A stretch of DNA of 64,000 nt, taken from assembly GCF_032118995.1 (NCBI RefSeq), contig NC_092666.1, positions 2,678,001 through 2,742,000 on the forward strand, in the 5' to 3' direction. Below the pieces are notes generated by a model that was not told the DNA's origin, did not search any database, and saw nothing but the letters and a program-made list of their open reading frames with translations. Made by a program: the position numbers and the translations under genes. Source of the DNA: Asterias amurensis (Eukaryota; Echinodermata; Asteroidea; Forcipulatida; Asteriidae). Below, one piece after another: positions 52,296 to 64,000 of this stretch; position 1 is the stretch's first letter; each line of letters begins with the position of its first letter.

Positions 52296-52870
52296 CCTTT
52301 CGGGTTCGTGGACATCATGATCAACACATTCCGTTGTCTCGTGGTTGAAAACATCCTTGGTTAGGTGGTGTCTTGCAGCCTTTCCTCCCGCTGGGATGGG
52401 GGCTGCAGCTCTTGTCGTCGTACCACGGGTTGCTTTGCTGCTCTGACACCGGCTGTTGGAGTGCTGGATTGATGTTTTTTCTGATAGAGGCACTTAGTTT
52501 ATCGGTACCATCTTCGTGTCTAACCTTCGCCACACAAGTTGAATTGAAGACAGCACAATGAAGCTTGAAAAGCAACTGAAAGCTAAGCAGAGAAATATTC
52601 AAGTTGTGGATGAATTGTTCACAACATCTTCATTCAAGAGAAGTCAGCCCGTCTTCCCGAGCTGGTGCTTTCTGGTTCCTTGCAGACCAACTTCATGGTC
52701 GGCAATTTCGTAGTTTTCCCATGTGGCTTGGCCTACTCAACGTCGTTGCGACTTGCCGAATCAATTCACACAAACTTGAGTCATTCACACTGCTGCTAAC
52801 GAGCCCAAAATCTTACTTTTGCAACTTTTCTATTTGTTAGAAGACAACATTGACGACTCAGTAGTGTAGC
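52296..52870 (-). other. Possible minus-strand exon in the array unit
   Basis: The minus strand runs from an AAATGGCGGCGC motif (YY1-like, about 52868) to a donor-like CCCGAAAG|GTAAAGAA at about 52290. Inside, an open frame of 93 codons (52321-52602) has a hydrophobic start MNISLLSFQLLF and a Cys-containing basic end (KSCSPHPSGRKGCK). I recognise no family. It may be a non-coding RNA exon. Copies lie at 55112-55686 and 57928-58502. Confidence 0.3.
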
Positions 52871-52956
52871 GCCGCCATTTGTCTAGACGTCTCATGTTAC
52901 AGTATACCTATAATGTACATAGGTAAAACCACAGCGCGTGAATTCGGAAACATCTC

Positions 52957-52981
52957 ATTTGCATAACAAAGAGATTTGCAT
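52957..52981. promoter_or_regulatory. Sox-POU composite site plus second octamer
   Basis: The minus strand reads CTTTGTTATGCAAAT (52957-52971), the consensus Sox-Oct composite. A second ATTTGCAT follows at 52974-52981. It lies about 90 bp upstream of the possible minus-strand exon. Identical sites are at 55773-55797 and 58589-58613. Confidence 0.5.
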
Positions 52982-53610
52982 AAAACTGTTACATTCTTGG
53001 GCCAAACAGATGTAGGAATGTGCACTGTATGTAATGTGTATAGGACTGTTCCTGTGGTTTTATTAAGGATATTTTCTGGCTGTGGTGGGTGCCAAGTATT
53101 TCTTAGCTCAAACGAAGATATTTTAATTTAAACACGCAGTGTCTGACTAGGTAGGTTTACGAGTTCCGAACGAAAGATTAGGAGACACAAAAATGAAAAG
53201 AGAGTCCAACAAAATAAACCAGGAGGTTTGTTTAAAAGGTATGGGTCGAAAATTAAAACGTGTTATATTTATCCGAAAAGCGTAAAGTGTTACTGGAACA
53301 TAAAGATATGCTTACCATTTGTTCTGGACATTTGAAACACATGCAATACTTTGCCTTTTTTCAACAATTTTGAATAAATAACAAAAACTAAAGGAGGACT
53401 TTATTTTACTTCAATCTGGGAATGGGGGACAAGAGGGGGGACGAATATAAATTTGAAATGGCTAAGAAAACATTAATCGTTGAAAACTTTGTACTGCTGT
53501 TAACCACACTAACGGACTTACGCACCCATACACTGTAAAAACAGTGTTTAGAGTTAAACACATTACTGTACCCACTTTTTAAATTATGTTTAAATTATAA
53601 ACATGTTGTA

Positions 53611-56426
53611 TTTTTATAATTACAAGTAATATCGAAAGGCATCATGGGGAAAATTCACAATGACTTCAATACATAAGTCATCTTTCCAGTTGTTATTGGA
53701 GAGGAAGGGCCAGGGATCGAAGGGAGGGGGGAGGGTTGACGTGCAGTAAAAATTCCAGGATAAACTGATTTTGTTGTCCGGCCAGAACACTAGTGTCCAA
53801 GGCATATTATTCTCTAGCACAAGATCCGCCAACAAAATTGATTGCATCAAATAAAACAACTACCACCCCCACCCCACCCCCACCCCCACCCTCCCCCCGA
53901 CAATTGTGTCTTTGCACCCATCCCTTTAAAAAGAAGAAAAAGAAGAAAAAATGTTGCCCCCCCCCAGATGAACATTTTAAAGGCACTGCTTCACATTTTC
54001 CCTGCTTTGGTAATGCAAAGTTAACAGAGTATCTTAACCATGTAAAAATGGTGTTTCAATTGATGTTGTGTTCTGTATTGCTTAAAATACATTTGATACA
54101 TTTGTTTGATAAAAATGTCTAAACTTGAAATGAAAATTTCTGAAAACACTGAAATTATTTAGAAAACTAACATTGTCATGGTAAGTGTATTACACAAGGA
54201 TAGGGCCTTCATGACAAATAAAAGATCAAAATAACTGCTCATTGACATAATACAAATAAGATTTCTTTCACGACTTAAATTTACATTACATTGTCAAACA
54301 TGTAGCAGTGTCTGGTTGTATCAAGTTGCCATTCACTTTATACACTGTAAAGCAAAAACCACATGCTGATCACTCAGGCCCCGCCCCTTAAAATATATTG
54401 ACCAATCACAACTGAGAACACGTGCATAAAAGTTTTGACCACTACATTCACACAGTGCAGAATAGCTACACACGTGACCCCATTAACAGAATTGTGGGAG
54501 GGGCTGAATGGTCAAACTGCAGACAACATGTCTGTCGCCATTTTTCTTAAATCACACAAGTAGGCTATCCCTTGTATGCATTGGAAAGTCATAAATAAAG
54601 CATCAGATATTCGGTATTTTAATACAGCATCAAACTGAGGCTATTTTTACACGAATTTGTCTCAAATACATATGCTACACACTGTATTTCATATAAAAGT
54701 TTCCATGCCATAAGTCAGTGTTTTTTAGAATAGAGGATGGAGCAATTTGTCTTCAATTAAATTGAAATTCATTTCAGTGGGTTGTCTTCTGTTTTGCACT
54801 TTATAGCAACAGTTTAATCTATTTTGTACGAATTTGCCTCAAATACATGTTACACTGTGCCAACCTGAAAAACTTTCCATAAATCAGTGTTTTTGAGAGG
54901 CAATTAGTGTCTTAAATTGATAATGACAAACATTCGACGCTGTATACAAGACTCGGGAAAAATACTGAGTATATAAAATGGTTACACACCTCGGTGTAGG
55001 GTAACACAAAAATTAACATTCTTTTTAACCCCGATGCAAATTTAACATCTTATTACAGTTTAAAGAATGTGTTAAGGGCAGCAAAATTTGACACATTTTT
55101 TAGGTTCTTTACCTTTCGGGTTCGTGGACATCATGATCAACACATTCCGTTGTCTCGTGGTTGAAAACATCCTTGGTTAGGTGGTGTCTTGCAGCCTTTC
55201 CTCCCGCTGGGATGGGGGCTGCAGCTCTTGTCGTCGTACCACGGGTTGCTTTGCTGCTCTGACACCGGCTGTTGGAGTGCTGGATTGATGTTTTTTCTGA
55301 TAGAGGCACTTAGTTTATCGGTACCATCTTCGTGTCTAACCTTCGCCACACAAGTTGAATTGAAGACAGCACAATGAAGCTTGAAAAGCAACTGAAAGCT
55401 AAGCAGAGAAATATTCAAGTTGTGGATGAATTGTTCACAACATCTTCATTCAAGAGAAGTCAGCCCGTCTTCCCGAGCTGGTGCTTTCTGGTTCCTTGCA
55501 GACCAACTTCATGGTCGGCAATTTCGTAGTTTTCCCATGTGGCTTGGCCTACTCAACGTCGTTGCGACTTGCCGAATCAATTCACACAAACTTGAGTCAT
55601 TCACACTGCTGCTAACGAGCCCAAAATCTTACTTTTGCAACTTTTCTATTTGTTAGAAGACAACATTGACGACTCAGTAGTGTAGCGCCGCCATTTGTCT
55701 AGACGTCTCATGTTACAGTATACCTATAATGTACATAGGTAAAACCACAGCGCGTGAATTCGGAAACATCTCATTTGCATAACAAAGAGATTTGCATAAA
55801 ACTGTTACATTCTTGGGCCAAACAGATGTAGGAATGTGCACTGTATGTAATGTGTATAGGACTGTTCCTGTGGTTTTATTAAGGATATTTTCTGGCTGTG
55901 GTGGGTGCCAAGTATTTCTTAGCTCAAACGAAGATATTTTAATTTAAACACGCAGTGTCTGACTAGGTAGGTTTACGAGTTCCGAACGAAAGATTAGGAG
56001 ACACAAAAATGAAAAGAGAGTCCAACAAAATAAACCAGGAGGTTTGTTTAAAAGGTATGGGTCGAAAATTAAAACGTGTTATATTTATCCGAAAAGCGTA
56101 AAGTGTTACTGGAACATAAAGATATGCTTACCATTTGTTCTGGACATTTGAAACACATGCAATACTTTGCCTTTTTTCAACAATTTTGAATAAATAACAA
56201 AAACTAAAGGAGGACTTTATTTTACTTCAATCTGGGAATGGGGGACAAGAGGGGGGACGAATATAAATTTGAAATGGCTAAGAAAACATTAATCGTTGAA
56301 AACTTTGTACTGCTGTTAACCACACTAACGGACTTACGCACCCATACACTGTAAAAACAGTGTTTAGAGTTAAACACATTACTGTACCCACTTTTTAAAT
56401 TATGTTTAAATTATAAACATGTTGTA
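53611..56426. repeat. 2816-bp tandem unit, copy 2
   Basis: Same content and length as copy 1. The possible minus-strand exon is at 55112-55686 and the Sox-POU site at 55773-55797. Confidence 0.95.
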
Positions 56427-59242
56427 TTTTTATAATTACAAGTAATATCGAAAGGCATCATGGGGAAAATTCACAATGACTTCAATACATAAGTCATCTT
56501 TCCAGTTGTTATTGGAGAGGAAGGGCCAGGGATCGAAGGGAGGGGGGAGGGTTGACGTGCAGTAAAAATTCCAGGATAAACTGATTTTGTTGTCCGGCCA
56601 GAACACTAGTGTCCAAGGCATATTATTCTCTAGCACAAGATCCGCCAACAAAATTGATTGCATCAAATAAAACAACTACCACCCCCACCCCACCCCCACC
56701 CCCACCCTCCCCCCGACAATTGTGTCTTTGCACCCATCCCTTTAAAAAGAAGAAAAAGAAGAAAAAATGTTGCCCCCCCCCAGATGAACATTTTAAAGGC
56801 ACTGCTTCACATTTTCCCTGCTTTGGTAATGCAAAGTTAACAGAGTATCTTAACCATGTAAAAATGGTGTTTCAATTGATGTTGTGTTCTGTATTGCTTA
56901 AAATACATTTGATACATTTGTTTGATAAAAATGTCTAAACTTGAAATGAAAATTTCTGAAAACACTGAAATTATTTAGAAAACTAACATTGTCATGGTAA
57001 GTGTATTACACAAGGATAGGGCCTTCATGACAAATAAAAGATCAAAATAACTGCTCATTGACATAATACAAATAAGATTTCTTTCACGACTTAAATTTAC
57101 ATTACATTGTCAAACATGTAGCAGTGTCTGGTTGTATCAAGTTGCCATTCACTTTATACACTGTAAAGCAAAAACCACATGCTGATCACTCAGGCCCCGC
57201 CCCTTAAAATATATTGACCAATCACAACTGAGAACACGTGCATAAAAGTTTTGACCACTACATTCACACAGTGCAGAATAGCTACACACGTGACCCCATT
57301 AACAGAATTGTGGGAGGGGCTGAATGGTCAAACTGCAGACAACATGTCTGTCGCCATTTTTCTTAAATCACACAAGTAGGCTATCCCTTGTATGCATTGG
57401 AAAGTCATAAATAAAGCATCAGATATTCGGTATTTTAATACAGCATCAAACTGAGGCTATTTTTACACGAATTTGTCTCAAATACATATGCTACACACTG
57501 TATTTCATATAAAAGTTTCCATGCCATAAGTCAGTGTTTTTTAGAATAGAGGATGGAGCAATTTGTCTTCAATTAAATTGAAATTCATTTCAGTGGGTTG
57601 TCTTCTGTTTTGCACTTTATAGCAACAGTTTAATCTATTTTGTACGAATTTGCCTCAAATACATGTTACACTGTGCCAACCTGAAAAACTTTCCATAAAT
57701 CAGTGTTTTTGAGAGGCAATTAGTGTCTTAAATTGATAATGACAAACATTCGACGCTGTATACAAGACTCGGGAAAAATACTGAGTATATAAAATGGTTA
57801 CACACCTCGGTGTAGGGTAACACAAAAATTAACATTCTTTTTAACCCCGATGCAAATTTAACATCTTATTACAGTTTAAAGAATGTGTTAAGGGCAGCAA
57901 AATTTGACACATTTTTTAGGTTCTTTACCTTTCGGGTTCGTGGACATCATGATCAACACATTCCGTTGTCTCGTGGTTGAAAACATCCTTGGTTAGGTGG
58001 TGTCTTGCAGCCTTTCCTCCCGCTGGGATGGGGGCTGCAGCTCTTGTCGTCGTACCACGGGTTGCTTTGCTGCTCTGACACCGGCTGTTGGAGTGCTGGA
58101 TTGATGTTTTTTCTGATAGAGGCACTTAGTTTATCGGTACCATCTTCGTGTCTAACCTTCGCCACACAAGTTGAATTGAAGACAGCACAATGAAGCTTGA
58201 AAAGCAACTGAAAGCTAAGCAGAGAAATATTCAAGTTGTGGATGAATTGTTCACAACATCTTCATTCAAGAGAAGTCAGCCCGTCTTCCCGAGCTGGTGC
58301 TTTCTGGTTCCTTGCAGACCAACTTCATGGTCGGCAATTTCGTAGTTTTCCCATGTGGCTTGGCCTACTCAACGTCGTTGCGACTTGCCGAATCAATTCA
58401 CACAAACTTGAGTCATTCACACTGCTGCTAACGAGCCCAAAATCTTACTTTTGCAACTTTTCTATTTGTTAGAAGACAACATTGACGACTCAGTAGTGTA
58501 GCGCCGCCATTTGTCTAGACGTCTCATGTTACAGTATACCTATAATGTACATAGGTAAAACCACAGCGCGTGAATTCGGAAACATCTCATTTGCATAACA
58601 AAGAGATTTGCATAAAACTGTTACATTCTTGGGCCAAACAGATGTAGGAATGTGCACTGTATGTAATGTGTATAGGACTGTTCCTGTGGTTTTATTAAGG
58701 ATATTTTCTGGCTGTGGTGGGTGCCAAGTATTTCTTAGCTCAAACGAAGATATTTTAATTTAAACACGCAGTGTCTGACTAGGTAGGTTTACGAGTTCCG
58801 AACGAAAGATTAGGAGACACAAAAATGAAAAGAGAGTCCAACAAAATAAACCAGGAGGTTTGTTTAAAAGGTATGGGTCGAAAATTAAAACGTGTTATAT
58901 TTATCCGAAAAGCGTAAAGTGTTACTGGAACATAAAGATATGCTTACCATTTGTTCTGGACATTTGAAACACATGCAATACTTTGCCTTTTTTCAACAAT
59001 TTTGAATAAATAACAAAAACTAAAGGAGGACTTTATTTTACTTCAATCTGGGAATGGGGGACAAGAGGGGGGACGAATATAAATTTGAAATGGCTAAGAA
59101 AACATTAATCGTTTAAAACTTTGTACTGCTGTTAACCACACTAACGGACTTACGCACCCATACACTGTAAAAACAGTGTTTAGAGTTAAACACATTACTG
59201 TACCCACTTTTTAAATTATGTTTAAATTATAAACATGTTGAC
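56427..59242. repeat. 2816-bp tandem unit, copy 3
   Basis: Same as copies 1 and 2 except one substitution noticed at 59114 (T for G). At its end the sequence continues into the complete foldback element (59160-59376), which the other copies cut in half. Confidence 0.95.
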
Positions 59243-59376
59243 ACCTGCTTAGATGGTTTGTATGATTCAAAGACACACAAGAATAACATGGTAAAGGTTA
59301 AACATGTGAACAGAGTGGGTTAAACTTATGCTAAGAAATGTGTTGAACACGTAAACACTGTTTTTAGAGTGTAGTG
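59160..59376. mobile_element. Foldback element with AAACAGTGTTTA ends
   Basis: ACACTGTAAAAACAGTGTTT at one end faces TAAACACTGTTTTTAGAGTG at the other, and GTTAAACATGTGAAC lies inside. A related copy lies at about 25640-25850. Confidence 0.7.
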
Positions 59377-59963
59377 TTGTTAATATTGAGCATGCAAGGA
59401 TGAAATTACGTTTATTACACACAAGGCGAACATTTGCATAATAAACATTAATCTCGTAGGTGCAATTATGTTTACAGTCAATTACGGCTGCTAATGGGTT
59501 GGGGTAGATTTTGAAATGTTTTGCTTCCAGTAGCCTAACCGTTGTGTATAGTTTTTGTTTTATTATAAAACCGGAGCGTGCAAAGTATTAAACTTGACTC
59601 AAGTACCAATCCCGTGGATCGTGTCGGAAACTTAATTCTAGCATTTTGACGGCGAGGGCGCACTGCTGTATGGCTTGTTTGCTAGTTGGCACGATGAGCC
59701 TGGTGACCTCTAGACTTGACTCAAGTCACAATCCCGTGCCACCCCATGAAACTACTGCTTTGTGATGCTCTGCATCATTCCCCAACCTGTTCCGCATTCT
59801 CAGGACCACATTTTGACGGCGAGCGCGCACTGTACTGTGTATGCTACGTTGTTTTATAGTAAGTTGGAGTGATATGCATAGGGACATCTCACACGAGAAT
59901 GGGACTTGAATCAAGTCTAGGTGACCTCTCACACGATAATGGGAATTAATAAGTTAAAATTGG
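59377..59963. other. Intergenic with a short direct repeat
   Basis: CATTTTGACGGCGAG-GCGCAC occurs at about 59642 and 59810, and ACTTGACTCAAGT near 59593 and 59714. No gene is recognised. Confidence 0.5.
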
Positions 59964-60181
59964 TGCGTTCGATTAGCTTCCCCGGGTCGGCCCTGCGGTT
60001 CCCATTCGGGTGAGCTCCTGGCAGGAGCTAATCGAACGATCCCTCGCCCTTTCGTGGTGACGTCATGCACCTCGGGCCAGCCCCAAGTGACCCGTCCCAC
60101 ACGCAGGGCACTTGGGGCTGACCCAGGTGAGCCCCCGGGGGCAGATCGGGGTCGACCCGGGGAAGCTCGAACGCACCCATA
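59964..60181. mobile_element. Foldback MITE with GGTGCGTTCG ends
   Basis: GGTGCGTTCGATTAGCTTCC and GGAAGCTCGAACGCACC are the ends. The interior matches 25907-26153 and 35156-35412. Confidence 0.8.
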
Positions 60182-60212
60182 GATAAATTCCCTATTTCTT
60201 TAAAACTACGTT

Positions 60213-60468
60213 AAAGGCCGTGGACACTATTGGTAATTGTCAAAGACTAGCCTCCACAGTTGGTGTATCTCAACATATGCATAAAATAATGAACCTGTGA
60301 AAATTTGAGCTCAATCGGTCATCGAACTTGCGAGATATGAATGAAAGAAAAAAACACCCTTGTCACACAAAGGTGTGTGCGTTTAGATGGTTGCTTTTGA
60401 GACCTCAAGTTCTAAATCTGAGGTCTCGAAATCAAATTCGTGGAAAATTACTTCTTTCTCGAAAACTA
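60213..60468. mobile_element. Family A MITE, partial, at the duplication start
   Basis: It begins TTAAAGGCCGTGGACACTAT and breaks at CTCGAAAACTATG, where it is joined to sequence matching position 905 onward. The matching element at 1-168 is not broken at that point. Confidence 0.7.
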
Positions 60469-60652
60469 TGAAAATCAATCTGAGTCACTTTTTCGAGTGA
60501 AATTGGAACGAACTTCACTCCTGTCGAGTTGAACGTACCCGTCTTTCACTCTAAAAAGAGTTGTCCGCCATATGGCTCTTTGCAAGAGTGAGTGGCGGAC
60601 AAACCGAATGATTTTTTCACTCTTTTACATTGATAGAGTAGAGCCTATATAC

Positions 60653-60938
60653 ATGTACTCGTCCGGGGATGTATTTCACCTTGAAACTTGACTGCTGTTA
60701 TAACAAAAGAACGGCAAACTTGTCCCCAAAACACGGAAGTAACCTCCCTTGCATGTACATTGGACTGTGGTATTGACTCAATAAAAGAATTTTGGGCACA
60801 TGCATGTGTTTTCAAATCGTCATAACCAGAAGAAAACACTGTTTGATTAGTTTGACATAAGTTTCACTAAGGTGAAAATTGGGACCGCACTCGCCCTATA
60901 GTATGGTCTACACTATTGACACTGTGGTTTTGTATCGC
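60653..60938 (+). promoter_or_regulatory. Conserved upstream block of cassette 1, second copy
   Basis: It matches the block at 1084-1376, including CCAAAACACGGAAGTAACC and GTTTTGTATCGC. Confidence 0.55.
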
Positions 60939-60987
60939 ATGAACATGTCAGGACTATTACTGTTCACCGTTGGAATACTGTTAAAAT
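60939..60987 (+). CDS. Leader exon 1, second copy
   Basis: It encodes MNMSGLLLFTVGILLK plus one base with a GTGAGT donor, the same peptide as at 1377-1425. Confidence 0.8.
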
Positions 60988-61423
60988 GTGAGTTATGTTA
61001 TTTAAGCGGGTATTTGAAACGCAGTTTTGTACATAATCAAGTGAATTCCTTCTTTGGGAATAATTTTGTATTTATTATAATAATCGTCGTTTTGTCTTCG
61101 ATGGTTCCTAATATCGTTAGTAAGGGTTATTGTTATTGAGCATTATTATACAGTGCTAAAACGCCATCCGAGTGGGTTCAACGCTCCTGACCAACACCCC
61201 CACCCCACCCCCTCAGTGAGCGTTTTGTTTGTGTTTTTCTTTTCTTTTTTCGATGTCCCAAAATCGGTTTCACTCTTTTCTCGTGACCCTGGATGATCGA
61301 TCTCCGTCTTGTACAAGTTTGTAAGTTTTATGCCTATGGTGGATTACATAAAGTGCTTACACTGCCGGCGGCTGTTTTGTAAGCAACACAAATATTTTGT
61401 AATGTCCACATTTAATTCCACAG

Positions 61424-61795
61424 TGTCAAGTGGTCAAGTGATGATAACAGTATCTCCAACTTTGAATGTAGACAGCGGTAGCTCAGCCACTCTTACCTGC
61501 AGTTACACCACAGATGCCAGCTATGGTTATCGATTGTTTTCATTATTGTGGTCAATGGGAGAAACAATTCGTGATGTATTAAATGTAGCTGAGTTCCGTG
61601 AAGAAGGTGATATTCCAAAATATCACAACAACTACAGCCCACTGGATTACATAGCAGCAAGAGATGTAGCTAATGGGGTAACCACTTTAGTTATTGCATC
61701 TGTTGATTTCTACAACGACACGGGACTATTCTGGTGTCGCGTTATTCTGGCTGATGGCTATGACGATAGGGAATCAATTGAAGTGAAGGTGATAG
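61424..61795 (+). CDS. V-set Ig exon V1, second copy
   Basis: This 372-nt, phase 1-1 exon is the duplicate of 1876-2247. The first Cys is in TLTCSYT, the core Trp in LLWSMGE and the second Cys in NDTGLFWCRV. The second half is almost unchanged from V1, whereas ten codons in 61540-61626 differ, all changing the amino acid. Reading past the donor again gives a hydrophobic stretch. It is probably the first V exon of the next receptor gene. Confidence 0.9.
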
Positions 61796-62115
61796 GTAAG
61801 AAACTTGTGATTTTAACCATTTTGTTCATAATTTTGTGTTTTTCTTCTTATATTATTTTCTCGCAACTTCGACGACCAATTGAGTCAAAATGTTCACAGG
61901 TTTGTTGTTTTGTGCATAATATGTTGAGATACAGAAATAGGTTACGAGACCAGACTTCGTTTTCAAAATCATCTCTGCTCGTCCTCAGTTTGTAAAGTGA
62001 AAACAGCGAGTTTAGCAACATAAGTTTTGTGAATGGCTCTTAACAGCTGACTGACCTTTGAACTATTAATTGATTGTGATCAACACAACCAAATACACCT
62101 TGCATGTACATTGTA

Positions 62116-62419
62116 CGTTGACTGGTGCGTCTGTAGTTCACCTTGAAACTTGACTGACTATTGTACCAAAAGTTCAGCAAAGTATGTTGCCAGATGCGGA
62201 AATAACATGTTCATTGTATGGAAATACTGCGCTGCGAATTTGAACAAATTCATTCAGAGTAGTTTCAATCCAAAGTAATTCTAAGCAGGAAATGAACGTT
62301 ATATCGAGTAAGTTCTCGTGTTCCAGCATTTGACATGTTCAACAAAATAATAACAAGCTGACAATATTGGGACCCCACTCGTCACATGAGTCTATACATT
62401 CAATACGGTTTTGCAGTAC
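62116..62419 (+). promoter_or_regulatory. Conserved upstream block of cassette 2, second copy
   Basis: It contains CCTTGAAACTTGACTGACTA, CAGATGCGGAAATAACATG and TACGGTTTTGCAG. Confidence 0.55.
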
Positions 62420-62468
62420 ATGAAGATGTCAGGACTACTACTGTTCATCGTTGGAATACTGTTTAAAG
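62420..62468 (+). CDS. Leader exon 2, second copy
   Basis: It encodes MKMSGLLLFIVGILFK plus one base with a GTAATT donor, as at 2876-2924. Confidence 0.8.
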
Positions 62469-62978
62469 GTAATTTACTTTTAGTGAACATTTTAAATGCA
62501 GAAGAATTGGTATAACAAAAACGATCATTCCCTTTTCACGAGCAAAAGTAAATGTATCAGCTGTGTTTCGCACTACGTTTCTTTCAAATTGTAAAGAAAG
62601 TCATTTTCAAGTTGAACTTATCACTTTAGTTTGTTAATTAATTGGAGATTCGTAAAATAATCAACACTTTCGTCAATAAAGTGACGTCAAAAAAAATAGT
62701 TTAAAGTCAGTGTCTAAACTCTAAAGTGTAGATTCGTTCCTACAATGTACTCGCTTTCGGGTCGAACTTTATCCACGAATGTAGTATTTCTCGTATACTA
62801 TCTTTAACTTAACAGGCACCTCATCTAAAGTGTACATTCGTGGATATAAAGTACTGCGTTCGGCCCGTACATTATCTACGAATCTACACTTGTTCGTGTA
62901 TACACTTGTTCGTGTATTATACACTTGTTCGAGTACATAACATAATACCTCAATGTATTTTCTTCTTCTTTTCTACAG

Positions 62979-63353
62979 AGTCTTGTGGCCAAGGGACAGT
63001 GACAGTTTCTCCGGACGTGACCGCTGACAATGGCAGTCCAACAACACTTTCCTGCTCATACACAGTGGACAATAATTACTTATTATATAACCTAGAATGG
63101 AGAAGAGGGGAAAGTGTGGGGGACAGTTTCAGAATTGCTGATTTTGTAAATGATGTCGATCAGCCAATCTACTACAATAACTTCAACTCATCGGAGTACA
63201 CAGCCTCTAGAGATAAAATTAACCGAATAGCATTATTGGCTATTGCTGCTGTGAGGTTTCAGGATGACTCTGGACTCTTCTGGTGTAATATTCAAGTGTA
63301 TACTTCACGTTCAGTTACAGAAATCAGTGATTCAATTGAAGTGATTGTGACAG
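62979..63353 (+). CDS. V-set Ig exon V2, second copy
   Basis: This 375-nt, phase 1-1 exon is the duplicate of 3409-3783. It keeps TTLSCSYT, LEWRRG and DDSGLFWC. About ten residues differ from V2, among them changes in YYNNFNSSEY and YTSRSVTE. Roughly as many silent changes are seen, unlike V1. The C2-like exon that should follow lies beyond the window. Confidence 0.9.
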
Positions 63354-64000
63354 GTATGTTTAGGTATTTGAGCGTACTTTGAGTTCGGATGTGTTGGTTG
63401 TGTGAGTGTTGTAGAGTGCTAGCATAATGGTGTCTTTTGTGAGATTGGGTGAGTAGGCCTATAAGTATTTTTTTCACGCAACACATTACACATTCAAACC
63501 GGGAACACATTCAAACCGGGGACCTATAAAAAAAAAAGGACAATAGAATCCACTGTTAGGGTAAGGTCCACAGTTGAAAAACGTGTACAAAACCAATAGG
63601 AGATTTTGCAAAAAAAAAGTATAAACAAAAGAGGGATAATAACACATTTTTCTGTACTGTGCTGTATGTTCCTAATTCTTTGAAAATGGATAATTTGTTA
63701 TTTAACACGTGTAACATTTATTATTAACCATTCCTCAAACGAAGTTTTGACCTAAGATTTAAACATCCCTTTTTTCTAAACTTCGCTGGGTTTTGTTTTT
63801 TTGTCCGCATTCTCAGTTGTTATTACCGTTAAAAATAGAACATAGAAAATGTAGAATAAAATCCACTGGAATTGTTTGCATTGTTCAAAAGATTAGTTTG
63901 AACTTGTTCGCTATTTTGTTCACTTCTTAGAAGTAACAATTGTCATGCAATGTTTTATATGCGATTAGATTATGACTGCAGTCATGACAATGGTGAATAT
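63354..64000. other. Intron after V2, second copy
   Basis: It matches 3784-4150 with indels, then diverges. No exon is seen before the window ends. Confidence 0.6.

Larger units (their letters stand above)
50795..53610. repeat. 2816-bp tandem unit, copy 1
   Basis: TAATTACAAGTAATATCGAA occurs at 50801, 53617 and 56433, exactly 2816 bp apart, and the sequence between is the same at every place I compared. The unit has C-rich runs (51051-51080), promoter-like motifs, an inverted-repeat fragment (52115-52245) and a possible minus-strand exon (52296-52870). It ends inside a foldback element (53530-53610). Confidence 0.95.

Overview
The window is eukaryotic nuclear DNA from a metazoan, most likely an echinoderm and probably a sea star. 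That placement is inferred from the AT-rich intron style, the density of short inverted-repeat transposons and the tRNA-derived SINEs; I could not search for it. There is no operon, CRISPR array or prokaryotic gene. All convincing coding sequence is on the + strand and is split into small exons with good splice signals.

The core (about 1.1-43.5 kb) is one receptor tyrosine kinase locus with a large variable ectodomain region. From 1.4 to 26.6 kb lie ten V-set immunoglobulin exons. Nine are preceded by their own 49-nt signal-peptide exon (MKMSGLLLF-type), and all ten by a conserved upstream block of about 280 bp that looks like a private promoter. One block is truncated together with its missing leader. 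A pair of C2-like Ig exons follows V2 (4.7-6.4 kb) and a second, diverged pair follows V10 (28.4-29.6 kb). Single-copy exons then encode two more Ig domains, an FN3 domain, an 8-residue linker, a six-cysteine membrane-proximal segment, a transmembrane helix, a juxtamembrane segment and a complete tyrosine kinase domain ending at 43530. The kinase has a glycine loop, [22 protein letters not shown] and CWEEEPDRRP. Every ectodomain intron is phase 1, so any leader, any V exon and any Ig exon can be joined in frame. With leader 10 and V10 the model is exactly 1185 codons plus stop.

The array continues beyond this gene. At 60.2-63.9 kb the sequence repeats 1-4.1 kb (leader 1, V1, leader 2, V2) at high identity, so the whole unit of roughly 60 kb seems to be tandemly duplicated and a second kinase gene probably starts here. 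V1 and its copy differ mainly by a cluster of amino-acid-changing substitutions, as expected for a diversifying binding face.

The intergenic part (43.5-60.2 kb) holds the 3' UTR, MITE copies, a 15-bp G-rich minisatellite, a degenerate tandem repeat (47.1-48.0 kb), and three nearly identical 2816-bp tandem units (50.8-59.2 kb). Each unit carries promoter-like motifs, including a perfect Sox-POU composite site, and a possible minus-strand exon. Repeats throughout include a family of about 400 bp with TTAAAGGCACTGGACAC ends, several other foldback families, two tRNA-derived families, a LINE 3' fragment and an interstitial telomeric run.

The candidate undescribed system is the set of promoter-leader-V cassettes feeding a shared receptor tyrosine kinase. 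It resembles clustered protocadherin or UGT1 loci in layout, but has immune-type V domains and a kinase output.
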